This document shows, piece after piece, positions 1 through 8,874 of a stretch of DNA of 64,000 nucleotides (its first letter is position 1; every line of letters begins with the position of its first letter). The notes beneath the pieces are model-generated. The model searched no databases. It was not told the origin of the DNA and saw only the letters and a list, made by a program, of their open reading frames with translations. The position numbers and the translations under genes are program-made. Origin of the DNA: Candidatus Paracaedimonas acanthamoebae (GTDB lineage Bacteria; Pseudomonadota; Alphaproteobacteria; Caedimonadales; Caedimonadaceae); NCBI GenBank assembly GCA_017307065.1, contig JAFKGL010000015.1:1-64000 (forward strand). The letters run 5' to 3'.

Positions 1-197
1 CCATCGCGCTCGATGCGTTTACGTTGAAGCTTACGAATACGCCGAATAGCTTCAGCTTTTTCGCGCTTCTTGCGCTCAGAAGGCTTTTCAAAATGACGAC
101 GAAGTTTCATTTCACGAAACACGCCTTCACGTTGCATTTTCTTCTTAAGTGAACGTAAAGCTTGGTCCACATTATTATCGCGAACTGTTACAAGCAC
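1..197 (-). CDS. rpsU: 30S ribosomal protein S21 (3' end cut by window edge)
   Basis: Small basic ribosomal protein of the 30S subunit. About 65 codons are visible and the C-terminal end lies outside the window. After the start the protein reads [20 protein letters not shown] and continues into a very basic Lys/Arg-rich helix, as in alphaproteobacterial S21. I place the start at the GTG at 197-195, because the family begins two or three residues before VRDNN and an AGGAG lies about 10 nt upstream. An in-frame GTG at 206 sits almost on top of that ribosome binding site and is less likely. It faces the same way as gap but is separated from it by a hairpin terminator. Confidence 0.93.
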   Translation of the reverse strand, partial: MLVTVRDNNVDQALRSLKKKMQREGVFREMKLRRHFEKPSERKKREKAEAIRRIRKLQRKRIERD

Positions 198-310
198 GTT
201 GCTCACTCTCCTTTCAAAATTAAAACATACACATAGATAAATTATTATTATCTGTAGCGACTATATGTGGAGTTTTGAGAAATGTGAAGTAGAAAATTTG
301 AAAGATAAAG

Positions 311-352
311 AAAAGGTGTATCTGTTAATTTATAAAAAACAGATACACTTTT
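311..352 (-). terminator. Rho-independent terminator after gap, possibly bidirectional
   Basis: A perfect 11-bp inverted repeat (316-326 with 338-348, loop 327-337) is flanked by an A-run on the left and a T-run on the right, so it can terminate on either strand. It begins 8 nt past the gap stop codon and probably ends the accD-to-gap transcript. Confidence 0.8.
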
Positions 353-359
353 TAGGATA

Positions 360-1367
360 TTATAAAAACTTACCCATCGCTTTTGCTGTATCTGCCATCC
401 TGTTTGAGAAACCCCATTCATTATCATACCAGGACAAGACTCGACAGAAACGACCTTCAATGACTTGTGTTTGTGTCAAATCAAAAGAAGAACTTAATGG
501 ATTATGGTTGAAATCAATGGAAACGAGAGGCTCATTAACAACGCCTAAAATTCCCTTTAATTCAGCTTGAGCAGCTTTTTCAATCGCTCCGTTAATTTCA
601 GCGGCAGTTGTCTCTCTTTTGGAATCAAACTTAAAGTCAATCAATGAAACATTCGGCGTTGGCACACGAATGGCTGTTCCATCTAATTTACCTTTAAGTT
701 CAGGAAGAACAAGACCAACAGCTTTAGCCGCGCCCGTTGAAGTTGGGATCATGGACAATGCAGAGGCACGAGAGCGTCGTGGATCACTATGGTAAGTATC
801 AACAAGACGTTGATCCCCTGTGTAGGCATGAATTGTCGTCATGTAACCGCGCTCTATCCCAATTGCTTTTTGTAAAACAGATGCGACAGGTGCTAAGCAG
901 TTTGTTGTACAAGATGCATTTGACACAACAATGTGGTCCTGTGAAAGTTTGTCATGGTTAACACCATAGACGACAGTTAAGTCTGCCCCCTCTGCAGGAG
1001 CTGAAATTAACACTCTTTTTGCACCTGCTTTAAGGTGTTTTTCTGCTTTTGATTTTTCAGTGAAACGGCCAGAACATTCTAAAACAATATCAATATTCAA
1101 ATCTTTCCAGGGAAGATTTTCAGGATCAGCTTGGGCAAGAACTTTAACTTCGCCAAATCCTATATCAATTCCTGTTGAAGAGGTTTTTACTTCATAAGGA
1201 AAACGGCCATGAACTGAATCATAACGCAAGAGATAAGCATTACTTTCAATATCGGCTAAATCATTAATCGCAACGACTTCCAGGTCCTGATGATGATTCT
1301 CAGCAATTGCTCTAAAAACAAGGCGTCCAATACGCCCAAACCCATTAATTGCTACGCGCAGTGCCAT
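360..1367 (-). CDS. gap: glyceraldehyde-3-phosphate dehydrogenase
   Basis: Converts glyceraldehyde-3-phosphate to 1,3-bisphosphoglycerate in cytosolic glycolysis/gluconeogenesis. 335 aa, normal family length. The N-terminal Rossmann motif INGFGRIGRL is at residues 8-17. The catalytic cysteine is C153 in SNASCTTNC, and the partner histidine is H180 in TTIHAYTGDQ. The ATG directly follows the tkt stop codon (TAA-ATG), and its ribosome binding site AAGGAG lies inside the last tkt codons, so the two genes are translationally coupled. Last gene of the accD-folC-mutY-tkt-gap row, followed by a hairpin terminator. Confidence 0.98.
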   Translation of the reverse strand: MALRVAINGFGRIGRLVFRAIAENHHQDLEVVAINDLADIESNAYLLRYDSVHGRFPYEVKTSSTGIDIGFGEVKVLAQADPENLPWKDLNIDIVLECSGRFTEKSKAEKHLKAGAKRVLISAPAEGADLTVVYGVNHDKLSQDHIVVSNASCTTNCLAPVASVLQKAIGIERGYMTTIHAYTGDQRLVDTYHSDPRRSRASALSMIPTSTGAAKAVGLVLPELKGKLDGTAIRVPTPNVSLIDFKFDSKRETTAAEINGAIEKAAQAELKGILGVVNEPLVSIDFNHNPLSSSFDLTQTQVIEGRFCRVLSWYDNEWGFSNRMADTAKAMGKFL

Positions 1368-3392
1368 TTATCTCTCCTTTAATTTTTTAAGTGCCAATTC
1401 TACTATAGCTTCTACTGTAATTCCAAAGTGTCTGTAAAGATCTTGATAAGGTCCCGAAGCTCCAAAACCATGCATTCCTATAAAATTTTCTCCTGAACCT
1501 GTATATTTCTCCCAGCCAAAAGGAATAGCAGCTTCAACTGCAATCCTTATTGTATCAAGTCTCAAAACTTTTTCTCGATACTCTTTTTCTTGAAGATCAA
1601 AAAGGCGCCAGCACGGAAGTGAGACGACCCGCGTTGCAATTCCCTTTTTATTAAGTTCTTCTTCTGCCTTTACGGCGATTGAGACTTCAGAACCTGTTGC
1701 CAAGAGTGTGATTTGAGCTTCGTGGTTTTCTCTTAAAACATAGCCCCCTCTTCCGCTCAAATTTTCTTCTCTCTTATCAAGACGTAGAAAGGGAAGATTC
1801 TGACGCGTTAAGACAAGAACTGACGGGGTTGTCTTATTTTCCAAAGCTAATGCCCAACATTCCGCCACCTCAATCGAATCTGCAGGCCTAAAAACATTCA
1901 AATTTGGAATCGCCCTTAATGCTGCTAAATGTTCGACAGGTTGATGGGTGGGCCCGTCTTCACCTAATCCAATAGAATCATGGGTCATAACATAAATTGT
2001 ACGCGTTTGCATAAGCGCAGATAGGCGGATTGAGGGCCTGCAATAATCACTAAAGGCCAAAAATGTTCCTCCATAAGGAATAAATCCCCCATGAAGACTT
2101 ATTCCGTTCATGGCGGCGGCCATTGCATGTTCTCTCACGCCATAATGAAGATAATTACCAGAAAAATTTTCTGAAGAAATAACCTGGCTTTCTTTTGCTT
2201 TCGTATTATTGGAGCCCGTGAGATCTGCTGAGCCTCCTAATAATTCTGGTATTTTTGAGATTAAGGTATCAAGAACTTCACCAGAAAGAACCCGAGTCGA
2301 TGCTGTTGTCTTTTGGTGAAAAAACTTATTAATTAATTCTTGAAAATGCGTTTGCCATCCATCGGGTAATTCTCCCCTAAAACGGCGTCCTATTTCTTGT
2401 TTAACATGGAGCGAAGAATCTTGAAGTTGTTCTTGCCAGACTGTATAGGTTTGCTCATTCTTTGTGCCAAAATCTCGCCAAGTATTCAGAATATGAGCCG
2501 GGATTTCAAAGGCAGGAGAAGACCAATTTAAAACGTCACGCATCTTTAATACTTCTTCTTCACCTAAAGAAGAGCCGTGAACAGCTGAGGTTCCTGCTTT
2601 AGTCGGCGCCCCATAACCAATTGTTGTGCGGCATGCAATCATTGAAGGCTCTTTTGCTTCTCGTGCTTTTTGAAGAGCTAAATAAATTTCTTCAGGATTA
2701 TGTCCATCAATTGCCTGCACGTGCCATCCACAAGCTTCAAAACGTTTTAACTGGTCATCTGAGACGGATAAGCTTGTCGGACCATCGATCGATATCTGGT
2801 TATCGTCAAACAAAACGATGAGCTTAGAAAGTTTAAGGTGACCGGCTAGTGAGATAGCTTCGTGAGAGATCCCTTCCATAAGGCAGCCATCCCCCGCAAT
2901 AACATATGTAAAATGATCAAAAAGGGATTCTCCAAATTCGGTTCGCAAAAGGCGCTCAGCAATTGCCATTCCTACGGCATTGCCGAGTCCCTGCCCCAAA
3001 GGGCCTGTTGTTGTTTCTATTCCTAAATGCTGATCTATTTCAGGGTGACCTGCAGTATGAGATCCTAGCTGACGAAAATCTTTCAGAGATTCTATCGTCA
3101 TTCCTTCATATCCCGTGAGATAATTAAGAGCATATAACAACATGGAACCATGTCCTGCTGAAAGAACTAAGCGATCTCGATCTGGCCATGTGGGATGTTG
3201 AGGAATAAATTTAAGAAAATGCTGATATAAAACTGTTGCAACATCTGCCATTCCTAAGGGCAATCCTGGATGGCCTGAATTAGCTTTTTCGATGGCATCA
3301 ATACTCAAAAAACGTATAGCATTTGCCAATTCTTGATGATCGACTGCAGCTAATGAAGAATAGTTCTTAGTAATAATAGGAATTCTCCTCAA
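1368..3392 (-). CDS. tkt: transketolase
   Basis: Thiamine-diphosphate enzyme of the non-oxidative pentose phosphate pathway. About 670 aa, full length. TPP and substrate motifs are present: HGSMLLYAL near 81-89, TTTGPLGQGL near 127, GDGCLMEG near 167 with DDN about 30 residues on, and the catalytic glutamate in GVREHAMAAAMNG near 420. The start is odd. The first in-frame start is a TTG at 3392, preceded by a stop codon, but it overlaps the only ribosome binding site (GAGGAG, 3390-3385). The codon with ideal spacing is an ATT at 3377. No ATG exists near the N terminus. Pairs with gap as a sugar-phosphate unit. Confidence 0.96.
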   Translation of the reverse strand: MRRIPIITKNYSSLAAVDHQELANAIRFLSIDAIEKANSGHPGLPLGMADVATVLYQHFLKFIPQHPTWPDRDRLVLSAGHGSMLLYALNYLTGYEGMTIESLKDFRQLGSHTAGHPEIDQHLGIETTTGPLGQGLGNAVGMAIAERLLRTEFGESLFDHFTYVIAGDGCLMEGISHEAISLAGHLKLSKLIVLFDDNQISIDGPTSLSVSDDQLKRFEACGWHVQAIDGHNPEEIYLALQKAREAKEPSMIACRTTIGYGAPTKAGTSAVHGSSLGEEEVLKMRDVLNWSSPAFEIPAHILNTWRDFGTKNEQTYTVWQEQLQDSSLHVKQEIGRRFRGELPDGWQTHFQELINKFFHQKTTASTRVLSGEVLDTLISKIPELLGGSADLTGSNNTKAKESQVISSENFSGNYLHYGVREHAMAAAMNGISLHGGFIPYGGTFLAFSDYCRPSIRLSALMQTRTIYVMTHDSIGLGEDGPTHQPVEHLAALRAIPNLNVFRPADSIEVAECWALALENKTTPSVLVLTRQNLPFLRLDKREENLSGRGGYVLRENHEAQITLLATGSEVSIAVKAEEELNKKGIATRVVSLPCWRLFDLQEKEYREKVLRLDTIRIAVEAAIPFGWEKYTGSGENFIGMHGFGASGPYQDLYRHFGITVEAIVELALKKLKER

Positions 3393-3428
3393 TTATAGGG
3401 ATATAATGAACACACAATGCCTGGCGAT

Positions 3429-4496
3429 TTAGGCAACGTCAATGGGGCTTAATTCATTTAAACTTGTTTCAATAACTTTTTTAAATAATTTGGGTAAAGC
3501 ATATTGTTTTAATTGATGGGGAAAAACCCAATCGCCCTCTAAAGCTTCTGCTTTTTGAGTGCAAATATTCCCATAATAGGGGGCAACTTCGAGATCAAAG
3601 TGGGTAAAGCTATGACTTATTTTACTCTCAAGTGATTTCCAATGAGTTATAAAAGGAGCATTTTTTTCAATATTTTTGTTATCGATTTTTTCCAATTGCC
3701 ACTCTGAGGTCGGAACAGCCATCATTCCTCCAAGCAACCCTTTTTCGGATCTTTTCCTCAACAAAATTGCCCCATCTTCTCTTTTGAGAATATAAGCAAT
3801 CGTGTACTTTTGAGGTCTTATAGGTTTTTTATTTTTCACAGGAAGCTCAGCTGAAATCCCTAAGGCATGAGCTTTACAGGTTGATTGGAAGGGACATTTT
3901 TCACAAGAAGGTGATCTAGGGATACAGATAGTTGCTCCCAAATCCATCATTGCTTGTGCAAAATCTCCAGGTCTTATCTGAGGCGTAAATACATTTGCTG
4001 CATTCTGGATTTCTGGCATTCCTTGAGAAAGTGGTGCTGAAATAGCATACAGACGTGAAAGTATCCGAGCAATATTTCCGTCTACCGGTAACACGCATTC
4101 GTTAAATGCAATAGCTGCAATTGCTTTCGAGGTATAAGGTCCTATGCCAGGAAGTTTTATTAATTGTTCAGAATTTGTTGGAAGTCTGCCTTCATACTCC
4201 TCTGAAATTTTTTTTGCACACAGATGAAGATTTCTTGCACGAGCGTAGTATCCTAAGCCTTGCCATGCATGAAGAATATTATCAAGGGAAGCCTTAGCTA
4301 ATTGGTGAAAAGTGGGCCATCGTTGAATAAATGACAAAAAATAGGGAATTACGGTAACAACAGTTGTCTGTTGTAACATAATTTCGCTTAGCCAGACATG
4401 ATAAGGATTTGGTATTTGCTCTCCTCTGGCGCGCCAAGGAAGAATTCTTCCTTCATTATCGTACCAGTTCAAAAGAGCTTTATGATACTCTTTCAT
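3429..4496 (-). CDS. mutY: A/G-specific adenine DNA glycosylase
   Basis: Removes adenine mispaired with 8-oxoguanine. 355 aa. The catalytic glutamate is E38 in SEIMLQQTT. The helix-hairpin-helix is LPGIGPYTSKAI near 115-126, and the catalytic aspartate is D139 in LPVDGNIARI. The 4Fe-4S loop has Cys 191, 198, 201 and 207 with the expected C-X6-C-X2-C-X5-C spacing. A NUDIX-like 8-oxoG recognition domain fills the C-terminal third. Its start overlaps the end of folC by 17 nt, which implies co-transcription. Confidence 0.97.
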   Translation of the reverse strand: MKEYHKALLNWYDNEGRILPWRARGEQIPNPYHVWLSEIMLQQTTVVTVIPYFLSFIQRWPTFHQLAKASLDNILHAWQGLGYYARARNLHLCAKKISEEYEGRLPTNSEQLIKLPGIGPYTSKAIAAIAFNECVLPVDGNIARILSRLYAISAPLSQGMPEIQNAANVFTPQIRPGDFAQAMMDLGATICIPRSPSCEKCPFQSTCKAHALGISAELPVKNKKPIRPQKYTIAYILKREDGAILLRKRSEKGLLGGMMAVPTSEWQLEKIDNKNIEKNAPFITHWKSLESKISHSFTHFDLEVAPYYGNICTQKAEALEGDWVFPHQLKQYALPKLFKKVIETSLNELSPIDVA

Positions 4497-5769
4497 GATT
4501 ATCTTCTATCATATTTAAAACATCACCTGCTAAATAAACAGAGCCGCAAATTATAATTCTAACAGGACAGGAAGACAATTGAGCGATTTTCTTTAAACCT
4601 TCGATAAGATTATCTGCAGAAAAGCCATTTTTATAAGGCGTGACGTCAAGGAGCTTATCAGATGAGAGACATTTTTCGGATGACGGAATAGGAATAAAAC
4701 AGAATCCTTTAGCTACTTTGGAGAGTGAAGATAAAAAAGCATGAGAATCTTTGTGATTCAGCATTCCAATAATAAAATAGGTTGGCAAAGAATTCCAAGT
4801 CTGCACTGTGTCTGCAAGAGCTTGAGCTCCTCCTTCATTATGGGCGCTATCAAGCCAAATTTCTGAATCTGTTGGAAGATAATTAATTAAAAAGCTAGAA
4901 GAAAGTTCTTGTAACCTTCCTCTCCAAATGGCCGTTGCTATTCCCGCTTTTAGATTTTCTTCTTCCAAATTAAATGAGTGGCGCAAAGAAGACGCAATAC
5001 TCAATGCTAATCCCGCATTATGTATCTGGTGTTTTCCTGCCAAGCTTACCTTGGGGCAGTATAAATTTGAACAATAAACGACGCCATTTTCTTTTTCTTG
5101 AACATTCCAGTCTCGATTTTCTAAGAAAAGTGAAACAGATAAATCTTGAGCGTGCCCTAAAAGGACGTTTTCAACTTCTTGAGGTTGGGCGACTGAAAAA
5201 GCTGGAGTCCCTCTTTTAAAAATGCCTGCTTTCGCATAAGCAATTTGAGCCAATGTTTTTCCCAGATGTTCTTGATGGTCATATGAGATAGATGTAATTG
5301 CAGTGGCAAGAGGAGAACTTATAACATTTGTAGCATCAAGCCGTCCTCCAATCCCTGTTTCTAATAACAAGATATCTGCAGGATTTTGAGCATAAGCTAA
5401 AAATGCAACAACAGTAATGAATTCAAACCAGGTCAAGTCTTCTTGATCTTGAGCATATTTCTCACACTCATCAAGTAATTGGGAAAAATAAGTATCTTCT
5501 ATTTTATTGCCCGAAACAATAATACGCTCATTAAATTTTTGTAAATGAGGTGAAGTATAGACGTGCGCTTTATATCCTGAATTTTCAAAAATAGCCCGCA
5601 AAAAAGCAATCGTTGATCCCTTCCCATTTGTGCCTGCCACATGAATTGTCGGCGGAAGTTTAAGATGCGGAGCTCCTACTTTATTCAATAATTTCTCCAC
5701 ACGCTCTAAATTAAAGCGTGTTTTAGAAGGAAATTTTTTAGAGAACTTACCTAGATCAAATTGGAACAT
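4480..5769 (-). CDS. folC: bifunctional folylpolyglutamate synthase / dihydrofolate synthase
   Basis: Adds glutamate to dihydropteroate and to folates (ATP-dependent Mur-ligase fold). 429 aa. The P-loop is HVAGTNGKGST at residues 43-53. The metal and substrate loop LLLETGIGGRLDATN and the SYDHQEHLG segment of the FolC family are both visible. The start codon follows the accD stop codon by one base. The accD-folC adjacency is common in Proteobacteria. The 3' end overlaps mutY by 17 nt. Confidence 0.97.
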   Translation of the reverse strand: MFQFDLGKFSKKFPSKTRFNLERVEKLLNKVGAPHLKLPPTIHVAGTNGKGSTIAFLRAIFENSGYKAHVYTSPHLQKFNERIIVSGNKIEDTYFSQLLDECEKYAQDQEDLTWFEFITVVAFLAYAQNPADILLLETGIGGRLDATNVISSPLATAITSISYDHQEHLGKTLAQIAYAKAGIFKRGTPAFSVAQPQEVENVLLGHAQDLSVSLFLENRDWNVQEKENGVVYCSNLYCPKVSLAGKHQIHNAGLALSIASSLRHSFNLEEENLKAGIATAIWRGRLQELSSSFLINYLPTDSEIWLDSAHNEGGAQALADTVQTWNSLPTYFIIGMLNHKDSHAFLSSLSKVAKGFCFIPIPSSEKCLSSDKLLDVTPYKNGFSADNLIEGLKKIAQLSSCPVRIIICGSVYLAGDVLNMIEDNHERVS

Positions 5770-5770
5770 C

Positions 5771-6622
5771 CTAGATGCGGGGCTTCATTAAAATACTTAT
5801 TAAGGTAGCTAAACGGTCTTTTAGTTGATGACGGGGAACAACCATATCGATCATTCCATGTTCAAGAAGATATTCTGCCGTTTGGAATCCTTCAGGTAGA
5901 GCATGCCGTATGGTTTGTTGGATAACACGTGCCCCAGCAAAACCTATCATGGCTCCGGGTTCAGCAATAGCAACATCTCCTAACATTGCAAAGGATGCTG
6001 ATACGCCTCCTGTTGTTGGATCAGTAAGAAGGGTAATATAAGGTAAGCCAGCCTCTTTTACTTGACGAACTGCTATAGTTGTGCGTGGCATTTGCATAAG
6101 AGAAAGGATTCCTTCTTGCATTCTAGCTCCTCCAGAGGCAGGAATAACAATTAAAGGAGCTCTATGTTTCACTGCAGATTTGGCTGCAGTTACGAGTCCT
6201 GCGCCTACCGCAGTTCCCATTGATCCTCCCATAAAATTAAAATCAAAAGCAACGATGATTGTCTTTTGTCCCCCAATACGTCCTATTGCAATAAGAATTG
6301 CATCTTCTTCTTCAGTTTTATGTCGGGCATCTTTTAAACGGTCAGAATATTTTTTCAAATCTTTGAATTTCAAAGGATCATGAGTAACTTTAGGCGTTGG
6401 AATACGTGTATATTCTTGATCGTCAAATAAAAGCTCAAGCCGCTTTTTAGCTTCAAGTCGCATATGATTTCCACAATGCCGACACACAAAATTGTTTTCA
6501 GCTAAATCACGATGAAAAATCATTTGTTCACATTTTGTGCATTTATCCCATAAATTATCGGGGACATCTTTGCCCACAAGTGCTCTTAATTTAGGGCGAA
6601 CAAAATCAGTAATCCAGTTCAT
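5771..6622 (-). CDS. accD: acetyl-CoA carboxylase carboxyltransferase subunit beta
   Basis: Beta subunit of the carboxyltransferase that makes malonyl-CoA for fatty-acid synthesis. 283 aa. The N-terminal zinc ribbon has C28, C31, C47 and C50. The crotonase-like core follows with GGSMGTAVGAGLV, PASGGARMQEG and PTTGGVSASFA. It appears to be the first gene of the minus-strand row folC-mutY-tkt-gap. trpA, often found upstream in Proteobacteria, is absent here. Confidence 0.98.
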   Translation of the reverse strand: MNWITDFVRPKLRALVGKDVPDNLWDKCTKCEQMIFHRDLAENNFVCRHCGNHMRLEAKKRLELLFDDQEYTRIPTPKVTHDPLKFKDLKKYSDRLKDARHKTEEEDAILIAIGRIGGQKTIIVAFDFNFMGGSMGTAVGAGLVTAAKSAVKHRAPLIVIPASGGARMQEGILSLMQMPRTTIAVRQVKEAGLPYITLLTDPTTGGVSASFAMLGDVAIAEPGAMIGFAGARVIQQTIRHALPEGFQTAEYLLEHGMIDMVVPRHQLKDRLATLISILMKPRI

Positions 6623-6924
6623 AAAGGTTCCTCTCGCAATTATATCTATTGCTGTCGATAAGTTCTTTTAGCAGATCTTTCAACTTCCTGCGATAAAAAA
6701 TCATTAATTAAAGATACAAGGATGAAAATCTATCCTTTAAATTTTATTAGATATGTTTTGGGACTAGCAAAAATTATAAATCTAACCTATAAGATAATCC
6801 TTTTAGTTGTTACAAAAATACGATGTAATGAATTTAGGAAAAATTTTAAGCTAAGTTTTAAGGAACAAACTTTGGCTTTTGTATGCAAAGCACGAATGCT
6901 ATAAAAATACCGGGGAGGTATAGC
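6623..6924. other. intergenic region between divergent accD and fliM-like genes
   Basis: About 300 bp of AT-rich sequence between two divergently transcribed genes. It must hold both promoters, but I could not assign -35/-10 pairs with confidence. A short minus-strand reading frame (about 25 codons, ending near 6650) has no start and no recognisable similarity. I see no RNA gene here. Confidence 0.5.
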
Positions 6925-8010
6925 TTGAGCTCAAACGATGTGGCTTTATTCTCAAAAGAATGGTATTTTTCTGATGAATGGGAGCAATTTTCATCTGAAG
7001 ACTCTATTACTCATGAAACTTTAGAACCACAAAATAGCCAAGCACTTCTCAATCAGGAAGAGATTAACAGTCTTCTCAATCACTATAAATCACCAGAAAA
7101 ACAAGCTTATTTTGGGGTTGAAAATTTACTAAAAACTAAAAATTCATCCATCGATGATTTTCCTTTTTTAGATAGTATTTTAAGAGACTTTTCTCAAAAA
7201 TGCCTGGATAGTTGGCGCTCAATATTGTTAATGAACGATAAGTTAGACTATTTTTTAGAGAATAAAAAGTTTGTTTCTCTTAAAAATTCTATTGAAGAAT
7301 TCTTCATTAACGGGGGTACAAAAATTGTTAAGATGAAGCAATTTTCTTCTCCTCTTCTTATAAATTTTAATTCGGAATGCACTGATTTTCTTATTGAATC
7401 CATCTTGGGAGGTTGTTCAACTCTTCATTCAGCGCAAAAAAACAAAAGGCCCCTAACGAAGCTTTCAACTAATATTAATCTTTATTTTTTGCGTTTCTTA
7501 TTAAGTGCACTTGAGAATGCATTTGGGAAATTTGTTAACTATGATTTTTTTTTAGAAGAAGAAAATGATCCATCTGACTTAATGCATTTAAGCCACCTTT
7601 CAGATAATGCTCTTCTTGTTAAATTTATATTTATGGTTGATTCTTCTTCGAATACGATCAATATACTTTTTCCTCTGACTTTTTTAGAAGATTTTAAACT
7701 TAGGCTTGAAAGAAAAAATAAGATAAAAGAGCAACAACATTTCACCGTGTGGCAGGAATATTTATCTAATCACTTAGAACAAACACATCTTACAGTAGAA
7801 GCGAAATTACCCCTTATAATATCTTCATTGGAAGAAATTCTCACCTGGAAAATAGGGACTCAAATAACTCTTCCTCTTACTTCTTCCTCATTAATTTCAG
7901 TAGAATGCGAAGATATAGAACTGATGAAGGGAGAAGTAGGACAATATAATAATTCAGTTGCAATTCAAATTACACGTAATAAACTTAGCTCAATAAAGGA
8001 AGAAAAATGA
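6925..8010 (+). CDS. fliM: divergent flagellar motor switch protein FliM-like
   Basis: 361 aa from a TTG start at 6925. That start has a strong ribosome binding site (GGGGAGG, 6-nt spacing); an upstream in-frame ATG at 6883 has none. The segment LLNQEEINSLLNHY near residue 42 matches the FliM pattern SQ(E/D)EI(D/N)(A/S)LL, the CheY-P-binding end of the switch protein. The C-terminal 70 residues (EEILTWKIGTQITLPL then VECEDIELMKGEVGQYNN..AVQI) follow the SpoA/FliN-like fold of FliM. The middle is poorly conserved. In known systems FliM is in the flagellar C-ring. The next gene is the DUF6468 protein that accompanies fliM in alphaproteobacteria, which supports the call. No other flagellar gene lies in the window. 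Confidence 0.72.
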   Translation: MSSNDVALFSKEWYFSDEWEQFSSEDSITHETLEPQNSQALLNQEEINSLLNHYKSPEKQAYFGVENLLKTKNSSIDDFPFLDSILRDFSQKCLDSWRSILLMNDKLDYFLENKKFVSLKNSIEEFFINGGTKIVKMKQFSSPLLINFNSECTDFLIESILGGCSTLHSAQKNKRPLTKLSTNINLYFLRFLLSALENAFGKFVNYDFFLEEENDPSDLMHLSHLSDNALLVKFIFMVDSSSNTINILFPLTFLEDFKLRLERKNKIKEQQHFTVWQEYLSNHLEQTHLTVEAKLPLIISSLEEILTWKIGTQITLPLTSSSLISVECEDIELMKGEVGQYNNSVAIQITRNKLSSIKEEK

Positions 8011-8423
8011 CATTTTCTATTGTTATAGTTCTCATAGCTGTTGTTCTTTTGATCGCAACGCTCATTTATGTATTTATTTTAAATCAACAATTAAAGAAAA
8101 ACCGACATCAATTAGAAACATTTATTGAAAATTTTTCATCTTCTCTAAATCGTGCAGAATTGACGATAAAAGAGCTTAAAGAGTTGAAAGATACTGTTTT
8201 AAAAACGCTTATTGAGCAGCGACATAAAGCATCTGTTTTAAAAGATGAGCTTATATTTATCCTTGATCGTGGTGAAAATATTGCCCAAAAACTTGAAAAA
8301 GAAATCAGAGATGCGCGAAGGCTTAAAAAACCCAGTGATTTCTATGATCACCAACTGACAACCTCTGTAGAAAAAACAGAAGAAGAGCCAGCATTAGTTC
8401 GTTCTTTAAAAAAGATCCGATAA
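8007..8423 (+). CDS. DUF6468 domain protein, flagellum-associated
   Basis: 138 aa. An N-terminal membrane helix (about residues 4-26) is followed by a long coiled coil (29-115). The pattern LNQQLKKNRHQLETFIENFSSSLNRAE and RHKASVLKDELIFILDRGE is what I recall for DUF6468, a family usually encoded next to fliM in alphaproteobacteria. Its ATG overlaps the fliM stop codon (ATGA), so the two genes are translated as a pair. The molecular role is not known. It may anchor or scaffold part of the flagellar base; that is inference. Confidence 0.65.
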   Translation: MTFSIVIVLIAVVLLIATLIYVFILNQQLKKNRHQLETFIENFSSSLNRAELTIKELKELKDTVLKTLIEQRHKASVLKDELIFILDRGENIAQKLEKEIRDARRLKKPSDFYDHQLTTSVEKTEEEPALVRSLKKIR

Positions 8424-8434
8424 AACGCATCAAT

Positions 8435-8872
8435 TCATAAAATTTCGACGTTTAAAATACTACCTTCTGTAGAGACTACTTTAACTTTTGCGCCTTTGTC
8501 ACAGCTTGGCCCCCTAATAGTCCAAATAGTATCGCCAAGCTGAATTTTTCCTTGCCCATTTTTAAGCGCATTCTCTAGTGTAAAAATCTGTCCGATGTAA
8601 TGCTTAGCTCGTTTATTTAATATCGAGTCACTTGAAGAATCTTGAGTTTTATAGCGTAAATAAACGATAATGGAAGCCACTGAAATACCTGAAAACAATA
8701 ATAATTGATATACTAAGCTCAAGGTTGGTATGAGTGCTGTTATAATTCCTATGATTGCTGCAGAGATCCCAAGCCATAAAAAACAAGCCCCTGGGAGCAT
8801 TAGTTCAAATATCAGAAATATGATACCTAGTGTCCACCAATGCCACATCGTAATTTCTTCGAAAAAAAACAT
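8435..8872 (-). CDS. NfeD-like membrane protein
   Basis: 145 aa. Three or four hydrophobic segments (about residues 9-75) are followed by a C-terminal OB-fold: GQIFTLENALKNGQGKIQLGDTIWTIRG..CDKGAKVKVVSTEGSILNVE. This is the short NfeD/YbbK class that partners SPFH proteins. The start lies 2 nt after the SPFH stop codon, with a ribosome binding site AAAAGGA overlapping that gene's end. The pair is thought to act in membrane quality control or lipid microdomains. The start at residue 9 (MWHWW) is a less well supported alternative. Confidence 0.9.
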   Translation of the reverse strand: MFFFEEITMWHWWTLGIIFLIFELMLPGACFLWLGISAAIIGIITALIPTLSLVYQLLLFSGISVASIIVYLRYKTQDSSSDSILNKRAKHYIGQIFTLENALKNGQGKIQLGDTIWTIRGPSCDKGAKVKVVSTEGSILNVEIL

Positions 8873-8874
8873 CT

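Noticed and set aside
265-570. A 101-codon plus-strand frame across the end of gap
   Set aside because: Antisense to conserved gap codons and to its terminator; no ribosome binding site.
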